DNA of 64,000 nucleotides, from positions 558,001-622,000 of the forward strand of contig NC_014963.1 in assembly GCF_000179915.2 (NCBI RefSeq), written 5' to 3'. Shown one piece after another: positions 53,645 through 63,012 of the stretch. Source of the DNA: Terriglobus saanensis SP1PR4. GTDB lineage: Bacteria; Acidobacteriota; Terriglobia; Terriglobales; Acidobacteriaceae. The notes beneath the pieces were generated by a model. That model was not told where the DNA came from and ran no database searches. It was given only the letters and a program-made list of their open reading frames with translations. How positions within the stretch are numbered: position 1 is the first letter of the stretch; every line of letters starts with the position of its first letter. The translations under genes were made by a program, and so were the position numbers.

Positions 53645-54556
53645 ATGGTTTTGGATGGAGTCGCGATCGCTGCCGAGATTAAGGCAGAAGTGAAGAAGGA
53701 AGTAGAAGCCCTCGCAGCGAAAGGAATCAAGCCAGGCCTGGCTGTAATCCTTGTAGGCGAGGATCCTGCATCGCAGATTTATGTGCGGAGCAAGGTTAAA
53801 ACCTGCGGAGAACTGGGTATTGCGAGCACCATGATCACGCCGGATGCGTCAATTTCGACCGAGGAACTGCTAAAAATTGTTGACGGACTCAATGCCGATG
53901 ATGAGGTTGACGGCATCCTCATCCAACTTCCGCTGCCCAAACAGGTCGACACCAAGCGTCTCCTCGAAGCGGTTCGTCCTGAGAAAGATGTAGACGGATT
54001 CCATCCCATCAACGTCGGTCGTCTGCAGACGGGCAAAGGTGGCCTCGCTCCCTGCACGCCCGCCGGCATCATCGAAATCCTCAAACGCACCAAGCTTCCC
54101 ATCGCCGGACAGCATGCTGTTGTTGTAGGTCGCAGCGACATCGTGGGAAAGCCCGCCGCCATGATGCTTCTCAACGAGAGCGCCACCGTCACCGTCTGCC
54201 ATTCGAAGACGAAGGACCTTGCAGCCGAAACCCTGCGCGCGGACATCCTCGTCGCCGCTATCGGTCGTCCTGGCTTTATCACCGAAGAAATGGTCAAACC
54301 CGGCGCTGTTCTGATCGATGTAGGCATCAATCGCATGGAAGACGCTGCGGACGTGGAACTCTACTTCCCCGGCAACACGGCACGCGCAGAAGGCTTCGCC
54401 AAGCGGGGCTACACCGTCATCGGGGACATCGATCCCCGCGCCTTCGCCAAAGCCTCTGCTTACACTCCCGTCCCGGGCGGCGTCGGTGCGCTCACCATCG
54501 CCATGCTCATGCAGAACACTCTCACCGCTGCGCGTGCGCGCCGCGCCCTCGCATAA
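53645..54556 (+). CDS. folD: Methylenetetrahydrofolate dehydrogenase / methenyltetrahydrofolate cyclohydrolase
   Basis: This 303-residue bifunctional enzyme of one-carbon metabolism interconverts 5,10-methylene- and 10-formyl-tetrahydrofolate. Catalytic Tyr46 and Lys50 lie in IYVRSKVKTCGE. Other signatures are QLPLPKQVD, KDVDGFHPINVGRL, PCTPAGIIEIL, the NADP loop VVGRSDIVGKPAAMML and PVPGGVGALTIAML. AGGAG lies 8 bases before the ATG. It is followed 2 bp later by coaE. The formyl-folate it makes is used by PurN encoded close by at 56.5 kb. Confidence 0.97.
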   Translation: MVLDGVAIAAEIKAEVKKEVEALAAKGIKPGLAVILVGEDPASQIYVRSKVKTCGELGIASTMITPDASISTEELLKIVDGLNADDEVDGILIQLPLPKQVDTKRLLEAVRPEKDVDGFHPINVGRLQTGKGGLAPCTPAGIIEILKRTKLPIAGQHAVVVGRSDIVGKPAAMMLLNESATVTVCHSKTKDLAAETLRADILVAAIGRPGFITEEMVKPGAVLIDVGINRMEDAADVELYFPGNTARAEGFAKRGYTVIGDIDPRAFAKASAYTPVPGGVGALTIAMLMQNTLTAARARRALA

Positions 54557-54558
54557 GC

Positions 54559-55233
54559 ATGCTTCTCGTCGGTATTACCGGAGGGCCCGGCAGCGGAAAA
54601 TCCACCGCTGCCGGGTTCTTTCGTGAGCTTGGCGCACACGTCACCTCTTCGGACGAAACGGCGCGTGCCCTCATGCAGCCGGGCGAAACCGTCTACGCAG
54701 AGATCGTTCGCGCCTTTGGAAGCTCCGTCGTCGCCCCAGATGGCAAGCTGGACCGCTCGGCACTCGGCAGGCTCGCTTTCTCTGAAGGACGTCTCCAGGA
54801 GCTAGAGCAACTCGTGCATCCCGCTGTCCTTGCAGCCGAAAAGGCGTGGGCAGAGAGGCTTCCTTCAGATTCCATCGGCATGGTTGAGGCGGCCATCTTT
54901 TTCGAGCGCCTCCTTCCGCCAGGGATCGACCGTTCATCGCCGTCCCCTGAAGTCCTGCAATCCGTCGCAAAACAAGTGCATCAGCGTTTCCATCGTGTCG
55001 TCCTCGTAACTGCTCCGGATGAGCAGAAAATTGAGCGCTTTGCCCGCCGAATGCTGTCCTCGCACGCCGATTCTTCGGAATCTGCCGCACGCGCGGACGC
55101 TGCTCGCCGCCTCGCCCTGCAGATCCCCGATGCCGTCAAAGCACCTTATTGCGACGAGATCCTGCCGAACGATTCCACCCCTGAAGTCCTCCGCACGCGC
55201 GTCCACGCCCTCTGGCAGAAGCTTCAATCCTGA
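54559..55233 (+). CDS. coaE: Dephospho-CoA kinase
   Basis: This 224-residue enzyme does the last step of coenzyme A synthesis, phosphorylating the ribose 3'-hydroxyl of dephospho-CoA with ATP. The Walker A loop GITGGPGSGKSTAAGFF is at residues 5-21, followed by SSDETARALMQPG and LDRSALGRLAF, both family signatures. Residues around 120-130 (GIDRSSPSPEVL) form a small insertion. The start lies 2 bp after the folD stop, so translation is likely coupled. Confidence 0.95.
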   Translation: MLLVGITGGPGSGKSTAAGFFRELGAHVTSSDETARALMQPGETVYAEIVRAFGSSVVAPDGKLDRSALGRLAFSEGRLQELEQLVHPAVLAAEKAWAERLPSDSIGMVEAAIFFERLLPPGIDRSSPSPEVLQSVAKQVHQRFHRVVLVTAPDEQKIERFARRMLSSHADSSESAARADAARRLALQIPDAVKAPYCDEILPNDSTPEVLRTRVHALWQKLQS

Positions 55234-55332
55234 CTGATTCCGCGATAACCCGGCTTCCATAGAGGAAGACCGGTGCAGTATCGTTGAGGGGACGCCGTTT
55301 TGCGGCAAAAGTCGGAAGTAAAGGTGTTGCGC

Positions 55333-56523
55333 ATGAAGTCTCGACGGGTCCTCCTCGTCCTCCTCTTTGTCTTCGGGTTCTACTACCTCACCACGCATAT
55401 GTGGCACACAGGATCCGTCTCCGCTTTGGTCGGCCGCATCGCGCCCAACCTCGCCAGCACGACCGCGAATGCACCTCTGGGGGCCTTCGAACTCACCGAG
55501 GCCCACGCGCAGCCCGCCTACGACACAGAAGAGCAGAACAACATCGCCGTCTACAAGCGCGTCCTTCCCAGTGTGGTCAACATTACCTCCACGGCGGTCG
55601 CCTTCGACTTCTTCTACGGTGCGGTTCCGCAGCAGGGACAGGGATCGGGCTTCGTCCTCGATAAACAGGGCCTCATCCTCACGAACAACCACGTGATCGA
55701 AAACGCCCAGCGCGTTGAGGTCCAGCTCTGGGACAAGCATAAGTACAAGGCCCAGATCGTCAACGTGGACAAGGCCCACGACCTTGCACTCTTGAAGATC
55801 AATGCTCCCAATCTTGTCCCGGTAGAACTCGCCAGTTCCAGCGGCCTGCAGGTTGGCCAGAAGGTCTTCGCCATCGGCAATCCCTTCGGCCTCTCGGGAA
55901 CGATGACCCGCGGCATCATCTCCGCCATCCGCTCGGTTCGTGGTCCTGCTGGTGGAGGCATTGAAGATGCCATCCAGACCGACGCCGCCATCAACCCCGG
56001 AAACTCCGGCGGCCCGCTCATGAACTCGCGCGGTCAGGTCATCGGCATCAACACCATGATCGCCTCCAATAATGGAGTCGATCAGAGCGCAGGCATAGGC
56101 TTCGCGATCCCCATGAACACCGCCCGCGCCGTGCTCGACGACATCGCAAAGTACGGCCATGTGCGCCGTCCGACGCTCGCCTTCCTCCCCCTTGAGATCG
56201 GACCTGACCTCGCCGATCAGATCGGCCTTCCCAGCGACTACGGCCTTCTGGTCCAGCGCGTCTATCCTGGGGGAGCCGCAGAGATTGCTGGCCTCAAAGG
56301 TGGTACGCAGAAGGCATATCTCGGCAATACCCCGGTCATGCTCGGCGGGGATCTTATCGTTGCCATCAACGGCACCGAAGTCACAAGCATGCAGGACGTC
56401 TCCAGCGTGATGAACTCGCACAAAGCCGGAGACACGGTGACCGTGACCGTCTTCCGCGCGAAAAAGCGCATGGAGATCAAGGTCACGCTCACCGATGCGA
56501 AGGACCAGCAGACGACTGTTTAG
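55333..56523 (+). CDS. S1C-family serine protease (HtrA/Deg type)
   Basis: This 396-residue periplasmic protease is probably membrane-anchored, with an N-terminal hydrophobic segment (about 6-21) and no clear cleavage site. The trypsin-like triad is complete: H120 (ILTNNHVIEN), D150 (KAHDLALLKI) and S225 (NPGNSGGPLM). One PDZ domain follows (about 280-390, YGLLVQRVYPGGAAEIAGLKGG), making it DegS-like in layout. It should degrade or sense misfolded envelope proteins. A TTG at 55300 with GAGGGG upstream would add 11 residues and is a serious alternative start. Its stop lies 10 bp from the convergent purN stop. Confidence 0.92.
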   Translation: MKSRRVLLVLLFVFGFYYLTTHMWHTGSVSALVGRIAPNLASTTANAPLGAFELTEAHAQPAYDTEEQNNIAVYKRVLPSVVNITSTAVAFDFFYGAVPQQGQGSGFVLDKQGLILTNNHVIENAQRVEVQLWDKHKYKAQIVNVDKAHDLALLKINAPNLVPVELASSSGLQVGQKVFAIGNPFGLSGTMTRGIISAIRSVRGPAGGGIEDAIQTDAAINPGNSGGPLMNSRGQVIGINTMIASNNGVDQSAGIGFAIPMNTARAVLDDIAKYGHVRRPTLAFLPLEIGPDLADQIGLPSDYGLLVQRVYPGGAAEIAGLKGGTQKAYLGNTPVMLGGDLIVAINGTEVTSMQDVSSVMNSHKAGDTVTVTVFRAKKRMEIKVTLTDAKDQQTTV

Positions 56524-56533
56524 GAAGGCGTGC

Positions 56534-57136
56534 TTAGGAGCGGGCTATGTAGCGTCGTCCCTCGACGGTATAAGCGCCGCTCAGCACGCGCCGCAATGCC
56601 TCGGGATAGGCAGCATGCTCTTCGTGCAGGATCCGCTCCGCCAGCGTCTCGGCTGTGTCGGTATCTTCCACGGCCACGGCACGCTGCAGCACGATCACGC
56701 CGTGATCCACTTCCTCATCCACAAAGTGGACGGTGCAACCGGCGATCTTCGCACCGTACTCGAAGGCCTGCTGCTGCGCATGCGTTCCGGGGAAGCTAGG
56801 CAACAGCGAAGGATGAATGTTCAAGATTCGATTCTGGAACGCGCGGATAAACTGCGGCGTCAAGATGCGCATATATCCTGCAAGGCAGACGAGATCGACC
56901 TCGTGCTCCAGCAGGGTAGCGATCATCTTTGCCTCATGCTCTTCGCGCGGAATGCCTTTGCCCGAGATGGCTATTGCTTCGATGCCCCGTTCGCGGGCAA
57001 TCGCAAGTCCACCCGCATCTGGGAGGTTCGACAAGACCACAGCAATCGAACACCCTTCAAGCGAACCGTCCGCAATCGCATCCGCAATGGCGACAAAGTT
57101 CGATCCACGTCCCGACAACAATACGCCCAGCTTCAT
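56534..57136 (-). CDS. purN: Phosphoribosylglycinamide formyltransferase
   Basis: This 200-residue enzyme of purine synthesis transfers a formyl group from 10-formyltetrahydrofolate to glycinamide ribonucleotide. The N-terminal LLSGRGSNFVAIADAI, the catalytic Asn and His in RILNIHPSLLPSFPG and the Asp in TVHFVDEEVDHG are all present. Its ATG overlaps the purM stop (ATGA), so the two are translationally coupled, the usual purM-purN order. Confidence 0.97.
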   Translation of the reverse strand: MKLGVLLSGRGSNFVAIADAIADGSLEGCSIAVVLSNLPDAGGLAIARERGIEAIAISGKGIPREEHEAKMIATLLEHEVDLVCLAGYMRILTPQFIRAFQNRILNIHPSLLPSFPGTHAQQQAFEYGAKIAGCTVHFVDEEVDHGVIVLQRAVAVEDTDTAETLAERILHEEHAAYPEALRRVLSGAYTVEGRRYIARS

Positions 57137-58239
57137 ACGTAGTTGACTCGACGGACGCCCTTGGCGACGCGACCGATCACATGGAAGCGTTCATTGGCGC
57201 GGTTCAGAATCGCCTTCGCCTTCTTCACCTGCTCCGCTGGAACCACGACGATCATGCCGATGCCCATGTTGAAGGTGCGCATCATCTCGTCCTGCTCCAC
57301 ATTGCCAAGCTCTTGCAGATGCTGGAAGAGCGGGGGAATCTCCCACGAGTTCATCTCCACCTGGGCGCAGAGGCCCTTGGGCAGGATGCGCGGGAAGTTC
57401 TCCGTAATGCCACCGCCGGTGATATGTGCCATGCCACTCACAACCCCGCCCGCGGTAAGCTTCCGCAGCACGCTCAGATAGCTGCGATGAGTCTGCATCA
57501 GGGCGTTGCCGACCTTGTCCTTGAGCGCCGTAACATAGAGATCCGGGTTGTAGCCAGCCACCTCGAAGAGCAGCTTGCGCGCCAGCGAGTAACCATTGGT
57601 ATGCAGCCCCGTCGAAGGCAGGCCGAAGAGCATATCGCCCGCCTGAATCGCGCTTCCTGTGATGATGCGATCCCGGTTCACAACGCCGATGATCGTACCC
57701 GCAAGATCGTACTCGCCATCCGCATAGAAGCCCGGCATCTGCGCCGTCTCGCCGCCGATCAGAGCGCAACCATTCGCGCGGCAGGCATCTGCAATGCCTG
57801 TCACGATCTTTTCGATGACCAGAGGGTCAATCTTTCCCGTCGCCAGGTAGTCGAGGAAGAAGAGCGGATCCGCGCCTTGTACTGCGATGTCGTTCACGCA
57901 GTGGTTCACGAGATCGGCGCCGACGGTGTGATGCACGCCCAGCGTGAAGGCCACTTTGAGCTTCGTTCCCACGCCATCGGCGGAAGACACGAGCACGGGG
58001 TCGGGATACTTCGCCAGATCCAGCTTGAACAGGCCGCCGAAGCCGCCGATTTCGCTGAGGACATTTTTGTTGAAGGTCTTGCGCGCAAGATGCTTGATGC
58101 GCTGCTTGGTCGCATCGCCCGAGTCGATATCGACACCGGCGTCTGCGTAACTCACGCCAGTGCGCGCGGTCTTCTCGGCAGGCTTGCCTGCTTTGGATGT
58201 TGCCGTGGCGGCGGAGGGTGATGTGGGCTTCTGGCTCAA
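57133..58239 (-). CDS. purM: Phosphoribosylformylglycinamidine cyclo-ligase (AIR synthetase)
   Basis: This 368-residue enzyme closes the imidazole ring in purine synthesis with ATP. The family opening [20 protein letters not shown] begins at about residue 28, and [42 protein letters not shown] and [16 protein letters not shown] follow. The roughly 25 residues before it (Lys, Ser, Ala-rich) are an extra tail not needed for the fold. The start is probably TTG at 58239, with AGGA nine bases upstream; the frame remains open to 58317 but no ribosome site is visible there. It precedes purN with a 4-base overlap. Confidence 0.95.
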   Translation of the reverse strand: MSQKPTSPSAATATSKAGKPAEKTARTGVSYADAGVDIDSGDATKQRIKHLARKTFNKNVLSEIGGFGGLFKLDLAKYPDPVLVSSADGVGTKLKVAFTLGVHHTVGADLVNHCVNDIAVQGADPLFFLDYLATGKIDPLVIEKIVTGIADACRANGCALIGGETAQMPGFYADGEYDLAGTIIGVVNRDRIITGSAIQAGDMLFGLPSTGLHTNGYSLARKLLFEVAGYNPDLYVTALKDKVGNALMQTHRSYLSVLRKLTAGGVVSGMAHITGGGITENFPRILPKGLCAQVEMNSWEIPPLFQHLQELGNVEQDEMMRTFNMGIGMIVVVPAEQVKKAKAILNRANERFHVIGRVAKGVRRVNYV

Positions 58240-58311
58240 GTGCAATCGTCCTAAGTTTGGATTCGGCCGGTGGCAGAGCTTTGAGTCTATCAGCGTAGAC
58301 GCGGTGGATCC

Positions 58312-58348
58312 TTGCACGCCCCGATATGCACACTCCTATACTTGTGCC
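58312..58348 (+). promoter_or_regulatory. Candidate promoter for leaderless hemL
   Basis: A -35-like TTGCAC (58312-58317) and a near-consensus -10 TATACT (58337-58342) are 19 bp apart. The -10 box ends 6 nt before the hemL ATG, so transcription would begin at or next to the start codon. No Shine-Dalgarno sequence precedes that ATG, which agrees with a leaderless message. Confidence 0.5.
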
Positions 58349-59647
58349 ATGGCTCTCTCGTTCACACACTCGCGCGCCCTCCAGAAACGCGCCGAATCCC
58401 TGATCCCCGGCGGCGTGGATTCGCCCGTACGCGCCTTCCGCTCCGTCGGCGGTGATCCGCCTTTTGTTGCCAGTGCGCAAGGCGCTTATCTCTACGACGC
58501 GGACGGGAATCGCTTCCTCGACTACTTCGGGTCGTGGGGACCGATGATCCTCGGCCACGCTCACCCCGCTGTGATCGATGCCGTACAGAAGGCCGCCGCC
58601 AACGGCACCAGCTTCGGTGCCTCCACGGCAGCAGAGGCAGAGCTCGCCAGCCTTGTTGTGCAGGCGGTTCCCAGCATCGAAATGCTCCGCTTCGTCTCGT
58701 CGGGAACGGAGGCGGTCATGTCCGCGATCCGTCTAGCCCGCGCCTTTACAGGCCGGAAGTTCATCCTCAAGTTCGAAGGGTGCTATCACGGCCACTCCGA
58801 TGCCTTGCTGGTCAAGGCAGGTTCCGGCGTCGCCACGTTGGGCATTCCCGGCTCCGCAGGTGTTCCCGAGGAGACCGTCCAGTTCACGCTGGCGTTGCCC
58901 TTCAACGATGTCTCGGCGGTGGAAGAAGCCTTCCGCCTGCATCAGGGGAAGATCGCCTGCATCATCGTCGAACCTGTCGTCGGGAACGCCGGAACCATCC
59001 TTCCCGCTCCGGGATATCTGGAAGCCCTGCGTGCGATCACCGAACGCGAAGGCGCTTTGCTGATCTTCGACGAGGTGATGACCGGCTTCCGTCTCTCCCT
59101 TGGCGGAGCTCAGGAAATCTTCCACATCAAGCCGGATCTCACCACGCTGGGCAAGATCATCGGCGGCGGCCTGCCCGTCGGTGCCTTCGGTGGACGCCAA
59201 GAGATCATGCAGATGCTCGCGCCGCTCGGTCCTGTCTACCAGGCAGGAACGCTCAGCGGCAACCCGCTCGCCATGGCCGCAGGAATCGCTACCGTCTCGC
59301 ATCTCATCGCGGAACGAGCCACGATCTATCCGCAACTCGCTGAAACTACGCGCCAGATCGCGGTGGGTGTCGCGAAGGAGGCCAAGGCTGCGGGCGTGCC
59401 CATGTCAGTGAACTGGATGGGATCGATGGTCACCTGGTTCTTTACCGAGACGAATGTGACGGACTTTGACACGGCTTCGACGAGCGACATGGCCCGTTTT
59501 GGGAAGTTCCACCGCGCCATGCTGGAGCGCGGCATCTGGCTGCCACCCAGCCAGTACGAAGCCGCCTTCGTCAGCGCATCGCATGGCGAAGCGGAGGTCG
59601 ATTTCACGATCTCAGCCGCACGCGAGGTATTCGCGAATCTGCTCTAA
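58349..59647 (+). CDS. hemL: Glutamate-1-semialdehyde 2,1-aminomutase
   Basis: This 432-residue pyridoxal-phosphate enzyme makes 5-aminolevulinate for haem in the C5 pathway. The N-terminus [21 protein letters not shown] is diagnostic. The cofactor Lys is K269 ([18 protein letters not shown]), and [21 protein letters not shown] and [18 protein letters not shown] also match. ATG 58349 is clear from the family start; the frame is open to 58160 but would overlap purM. There is no ribosome site, so a leaderless transcript is proposed. A strong hairpin ends the gene. Confidence 0.96.
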   Translation: MALSFTHSRALQKRAESLIPGGVDSPVRAFRSVGGDPPFVASAQGAYLYDADGNRFLDYFGSWGPMILGHAHPAVIDAVQKAAANGTSFGASTAAEAELASLVVQAVPSIEMLRFVSSGTEAVMSAIRLARAFTGRKFILKFEGCYHGHSDALLVKAGSGVATLGIPGSAGVPEETVQFTLALPFNDVSAVEEAFRLHQGKIACIIVEPVVGNAGTILPAPGYLEALRAITEREGALLIFDEVMTGFRLSLGGAQEIFHIKPDLTTLGKIIGGGLPVGAFGGRQEIMQMLAPLGPVYQAGTLSGNPLAMAAGIATVSHLIAERATIYPQLAETTRQIAVGVAKEAKAAGVPMSVNWMGSMVTWFFTETNVTDFDTASTSDMARFGKFHRAMLERGIWLPPSQYEAAFVSASHGEAEVDFTISAAREVFANLL

Positions 59648-59658
59648 ACGAAGAGCTT

Positions 59659-59698
59659 AAACGATGAAGGCCGCGATCGCTCGCAGCCTTCATCGTTT
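59659..59698. terminator. Bidirectional hairpin terminator between hemL and sodA
   Basis: A perfect 13-bp stem (AAACGATGAAGGC and complement, loop of 14) lies between convergent hemL and superoxide dismutase. It begins 12 bp after the hemL stop and ends 12 bp from the sodA stop. Confidence 0.85.
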
Positions 59699-59710
59699 CT
59701 GAAAAAGAAT

Positions 59711-60322
59711 CTACTTCTTAGCTTTTGCGAAACGCTTGTTGATCTCTTCCCAGTTCACGGTGTTCCACCATGCTGCGAGATACTCAGGGCGCTTGTTCTG
59801 GTATTTGAGGTAGTAGGCGTGCTCCCAGACATCGTTGCCGAGGATCGGATACAGACCCTGCGAAAGGGGTGAATCCTGGTTGGGTGTGGTCAGGATCGTC
59901 AGCTTGCCGCCCTTAAAGACCAGCCAGCCCCAGCCCGCGCCGAACTGCTTCGCCGTGGTCTCGTTGAAGGTCTTCTTGAAAGTCTCAAAGTCGCCAAAGT
60001 CGGCCTTGATCTGCTCTGCGATGTCGCCCGTCGGTACGCCGCCGCCATTGGGCTTCATGATCTCCCAGAACATGGTGTGGTTGACATGACCGCCGCCGTT
60101 GTTGCGGACGACCGTGCGAACGTCTTCTGGCACGGCATCCAGGTTGCTGATGAGCTCTTCGGCGGTCTTCGCGCCGAGTTCGGTGTGTTTTTCCACTGCG
60201 CCGTTCAGATTGGTGACGTAGGTGGCATGGTGCTTGTCATGGTGCAGCTTCATCGTTGCTTCATCGATGTGCGGCTCAAGCGCCGTGTACTCATAGGGAA
60301 GAACCGGAAGTTCGAAGGCCAC
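59711..60322 (-). CDS. sodA: Superoxide dismutase, Mn type
   Basis: This 203-residue cytoplasmic enzyme dismutates superoxide. Metal ligands are H27 ([13 protein letters not shown]), H82 (HVNHTMFW), D164 and H168 ([16 protein letters not shown]). Gly in GGGHVNHT together with Gln149 in TTPNQDSPL is the pattern of manganese or cambialistic enzymes rather than iron ones. The start is GTG at 60322 with AGGAGA six bases upstream; the frame continues to 60655 but those residues overlap the divergent GH15 gene and do not belong to the family. No signal peptide is present. Confidence 0.96.
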   Translation of the reverse strand: MAFELPVLPYEYTALEPHIDEATMKLHHDKHHATYVTNLNGAVEKHTELGAKTAEELISNLDAVPEDVRTVVRNNGGGHVNHTMFWEIMKPNGGGVPTGDIAEQIKADFGDFETFKKTFNETTAKQFGAGWGWLVFKGGKLTILTTPNQDSPLSQGLYPILGNDVWEHAYYLKYQNKRPEYLAAWWNTVNWEEINKRFAKAKK

Positions 60323-60458
60323 TGTCTTTCTCCTGTAAATCAAATCTCTGCCATCAGTATGCACCTCGGCGCTTACCTCGGGCGATATGGGGTTCGATGC
60401 GGAAAGCATAAGCCGCGATGCGGCCACTTTGTCGGATCGAAGCAAAGTTTTTCCCAAA

Positions 60459-60474
60459 TACGGCTTGTGCCGTA
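60459..60474. promoter_or_regulatory. Inverted repeat upstream of GH15 gene
   Basis: TACGGC-TTGT-GCCGTA (6-bp arms, 4-nt centre) lies 23 bp before the glucoamylase start, in the divergent region shared with sodA. It may be an operator or a small leader hairpin. Confidence 0.35.
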
Positions 60475-60497
60475 AAGTGCGTTCTAATGGGAGGACG

Positions 60498-62921
60498 ATG
60501 AATGCTCTTACGACGGCATACCGGTGGCTGAACGACGACGGTCCCGCCTTTGGTGCTCCCGGCCTCGAACCACGGTGGACTTCCAGTAAAAAAGACGCCG
60601 TCTGTACGGCGTATGCAGCCTCCAGCCGCGTTTGGTTTACGGTCTCGCATGGCACGTTGAATGAGATCTACTATCCCACCATTGATCGTCCGCAGACCCG
60701 CGATATGGAGCTCATCTTTACCGACGGAGAGACCTTCGTCCACGAAGAAAAGCGCGACTACGAGTTCGACTTCCACTACATCGATCCCGACGCCCTCGCC
60801 GTGCGCGTCGTCGCCAACGATCTGCAGGGTCGTTACACGATTACCAAGGAATTCATCACCGATCCGCATCATCCCGTCGTCCTGGTTCACGTCAAGGTCG
60901 AGGGCGAAGAAGAAGTCCTCTCGCGCCTGAAGTGTTATGCCCTTCTCGCACCGCATCTCGATGGAGGCGGTGCAGGGAACTCGGCCCGCTCCGTGGAAGT
61001 CGCCGGGCAGAGAGCCATTCTCGCCTGGAAGAACGGCACGGCGCTGGCCATGGGCGTCAGTACCGGTTTCACAAGAACTTCATGCGGTTACGTCGGTTCT
61101 TCCGATGGTTACCAGGATCTAATCCAGAACATGCGCATGGACTGGGAGTTCGGCCAGGCGCTCGACGGCAATCTTGCTCTGACGGGCGAAATCGACATCA
61201 GCCGCAACCGAGAATTCACACTCGCCATCGCCATGGGAGAAGGCTTTCATTCGGCCCTTGCTGGGATGATGCAATCCCTCTCCACACCCTATGAGCTTCA
61301 GCTCAAGCGTTTCATCGAGCAGTGGCACCGCGCGGCTTCGCCGGAGCGTCTGGCGGAGGCTTCGACTGATGGTGGACGCCTGATGCGCATTAGCCACAAC
61401 ACGATCCTGGCGCATGAAGACAAAACCTACTCCGGAGCCTTCATCGCGTCCGCCTCCATCCCCTGGGGCAACGCGAAGGGCGACGACGATCTCGGTGGAT
61501 ACCATCTCGTCTGGACGCGCGACATGATCCAGTCCGCCACGGCAATGCTTGCCTGCGGGCGCGTGGACACAGCACGCAGGGCGCTCGTCTATCTCGCCTG
61601 TACGCAGCGGCCAGACGGCAGTTTTGCGCAGAATTTTTGGATCGACGGAACACCCTACTGGACCGGCATTCAGCTCGACGAAGTGGCCTTCCCCATCATG
61701 CTGGCCTGGCGCCTCTGGAAGGTCGATGGGTTAGGCGAATTCGATGTCTTTCCTTTTGTGGAAAATGCGGCAGCGTTCCTTGTGCACTTTGCACCGGTAA
61801 CGCAGCAGGAGCGATGGGAAGAGACCTCCGGTTACTCTCCCTCGACCCTCGCCACGGTGATTGCAGCGCTGGTTTGTGCCGCAGATATCGCCCGCGCGCA
61901 CCACTCTCCGGAACTGGCTGAGTTCTTGTTGATTTACTCGGACTGGATCGAAGCCCATCTGGACGAATGGACGACCACGAACGATGGATGCCTCCATCCC
62001 GACGTGAAACGGCACTATATGCGCGTCCGTCCGCCGTCGCCGGGCGAGCCGTTCTATCACCCCGAAGCGGGCGAAGGTCGCCTGAATATCGCCAATCGCG
62101 CTCCGGGAGAGAAGTACAACTTTGAAGCCCGCGAGATCATCGACGGCGGCTTTCTGGAACTTGTCCGTTACGGTATCCGCCGCGCCGACGATCCCCTCAT
62201 CATCGACAGCCTGAAGGTGGTCGATCACGTTCTGAAGATCGATACCCCCTACGGCCCCTGCTGGCGTCGTTACAACCATGACGGCTATGGACAGCAGAAG
62301 GACGGCGAACCTTTCATCCATTACGGACAGGGACGCGCATGGCCGATTTTGACAGGGGAGCGCGCCCACTACGAGATGGCGGCGGGAAATGACATCAAGC
62401 CCCTGATCACCGCCCTCGAGCGCTTTTCTTCCTTTGGCGGCATGCTGCCGGAGCAGATCTGGGATTATGCTGATCTCCCCGAGGAGGGCCTGTATTTCGG
62501 CCGTTCTGCCGGATCGGCGCAGCCCCTTGTCTGGGCGCATGCGGAATACATCAAGCTCCTTCGGTCGGCGGTCGACGGCAAGGTCTTCGACCGCATCTCG
62601 GTGGTGGAAGATCGTTACTGCAAGAAAGCCGAAGACCGTACCTTCAAGAGTGAAGTCGAGTTTTTCCAGGTTTCACGCCCGGTAGCGCGGCTTTCGAGCC
62701 AGAAACGGCTGCAGGTTTTAGATAAGAATCGGTTTCAGGTCATGTGGACATCAGATGGCTGGAAGACGAAGAACACCACCGATGCACGGCTGCTGGGGTA
62801 TCCGGGTTTCTCCGCGGAGATTCCAGCCCAGGCAGCGGGATCGCAGATAGAATTCACGCTTTTCTGGCCTTTGGAAGCTCGCTGGTTAGGCAAAAATTAC
62901 TTTGTGGCGGTAACCTCGTGA
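60498..62921 (+). CDS. GH15-family glucoamylase/glucodextranase-like glycosidase
   Basis: The 807-residue enzyme has a glucodextranase-type N-terminal beta domain (about 18-270, [21 protein letters not shown]). An (alpha/alpha)6 GH15 catalytic domain (about 300-690) follows, with the acid Glu in [14 protein letters not shown] and the base Glu in [17 protein letters not shown]-terminal beta domain (about 700-807) ends the protein. It removes glucose from the ends of alpha-glucans, dextrans or trehalose-type substrates. There is no signal peptide, so it probably acts inside the cell on glycogen or maltodextrin. ATG 60498 has GGGAGG directly upstream; the frame is open further but overlaps the sodA leader. 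Confidence 0.9.
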   Translation: MNALTTAYRWLNDDGPAFGAPGLEPRWTSSKKDAVCTAYAASSRVWFTVSHGTLNEIYYPTIDRPQTRDMELIFTDGETFVHEEKRDYEFDFHYIDPDALAVRVVANDLQGRYTITKEFITDPHHPVVLVHVKVEGEEEVLSRLKCYALLAPHLDGGGAGNSARSVEVAGQRAILAWKNGTALAMGVSTGFTRTSCGYVGSSDGYQDLIQNMRMDWEFGQALDGNLALTGEIDISRNREFTLAIAMGEGFHSALAGMMQSLSTPYELQLKRFIEQWHRAASPERLAEASTDGGRLMRISHNTILAHEDKTYSGAFIASASIPWGNAKGDDDLGGYHLVWTRDMIQSATAMLACGRVDTARRALVYLACTQRPDGSFAQNFWIDGTPYWTGIQLDEVAFPIMLAWRLWKVDGLGEFDVFPFVENAAAFLVHFAPVTQQERWEETSGYSPSTLATVIAALVCAADIARAHHSPELAEFLLIYSDWIEAHLDEWTTTNDGCLHPDVKRHYMRVRPPSPGEPFYHPEAGEGRLNIANRAPGEKYNFEAREIIDGGFLELVRYGIRRADDPLIIDSLKVVDHVLKIDTPYGPCWRRYNHDGYGQQKDGEPFIHYGQGRAWPILTGERAHYEMAAGNDIKPLITALERFSSFGGMLPEQIWDYADLPEEGLYFGRSAGSAQPLVWAHAEYIKLLRSAVDGKVFDRISVVEDRYCKKAEDRTFKSEVEFFQVSRPVARLSSQKRLQVLDKNRFQVMWTSDGWKTKNTTDARLLGYPGFSAEIPAQAAGSQIEFTLFWPLEARWLGKNYFVAVTS

Positions 62922-63012
62922 CGCAGGGGTACGACGATCCAAACTCCGCTGCGCTTGTACACTAAAACCAATATTGAATCTTGAAACCACGGCGTTCCCG
63001 CCGAGAGGACAC

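Noticed and set aside
54934-56421. 495-codon open frame on the minus strand
   Set aside because: It crosses coaE and the HtrA gene in antisense and has acidic, Gly/Val/Asp-rich shadow composition.
56929-58221. 430-codon open frame on the plus strand
   Set aside because: It is antisense to purN and purM, both of which have all catalytic motifs.
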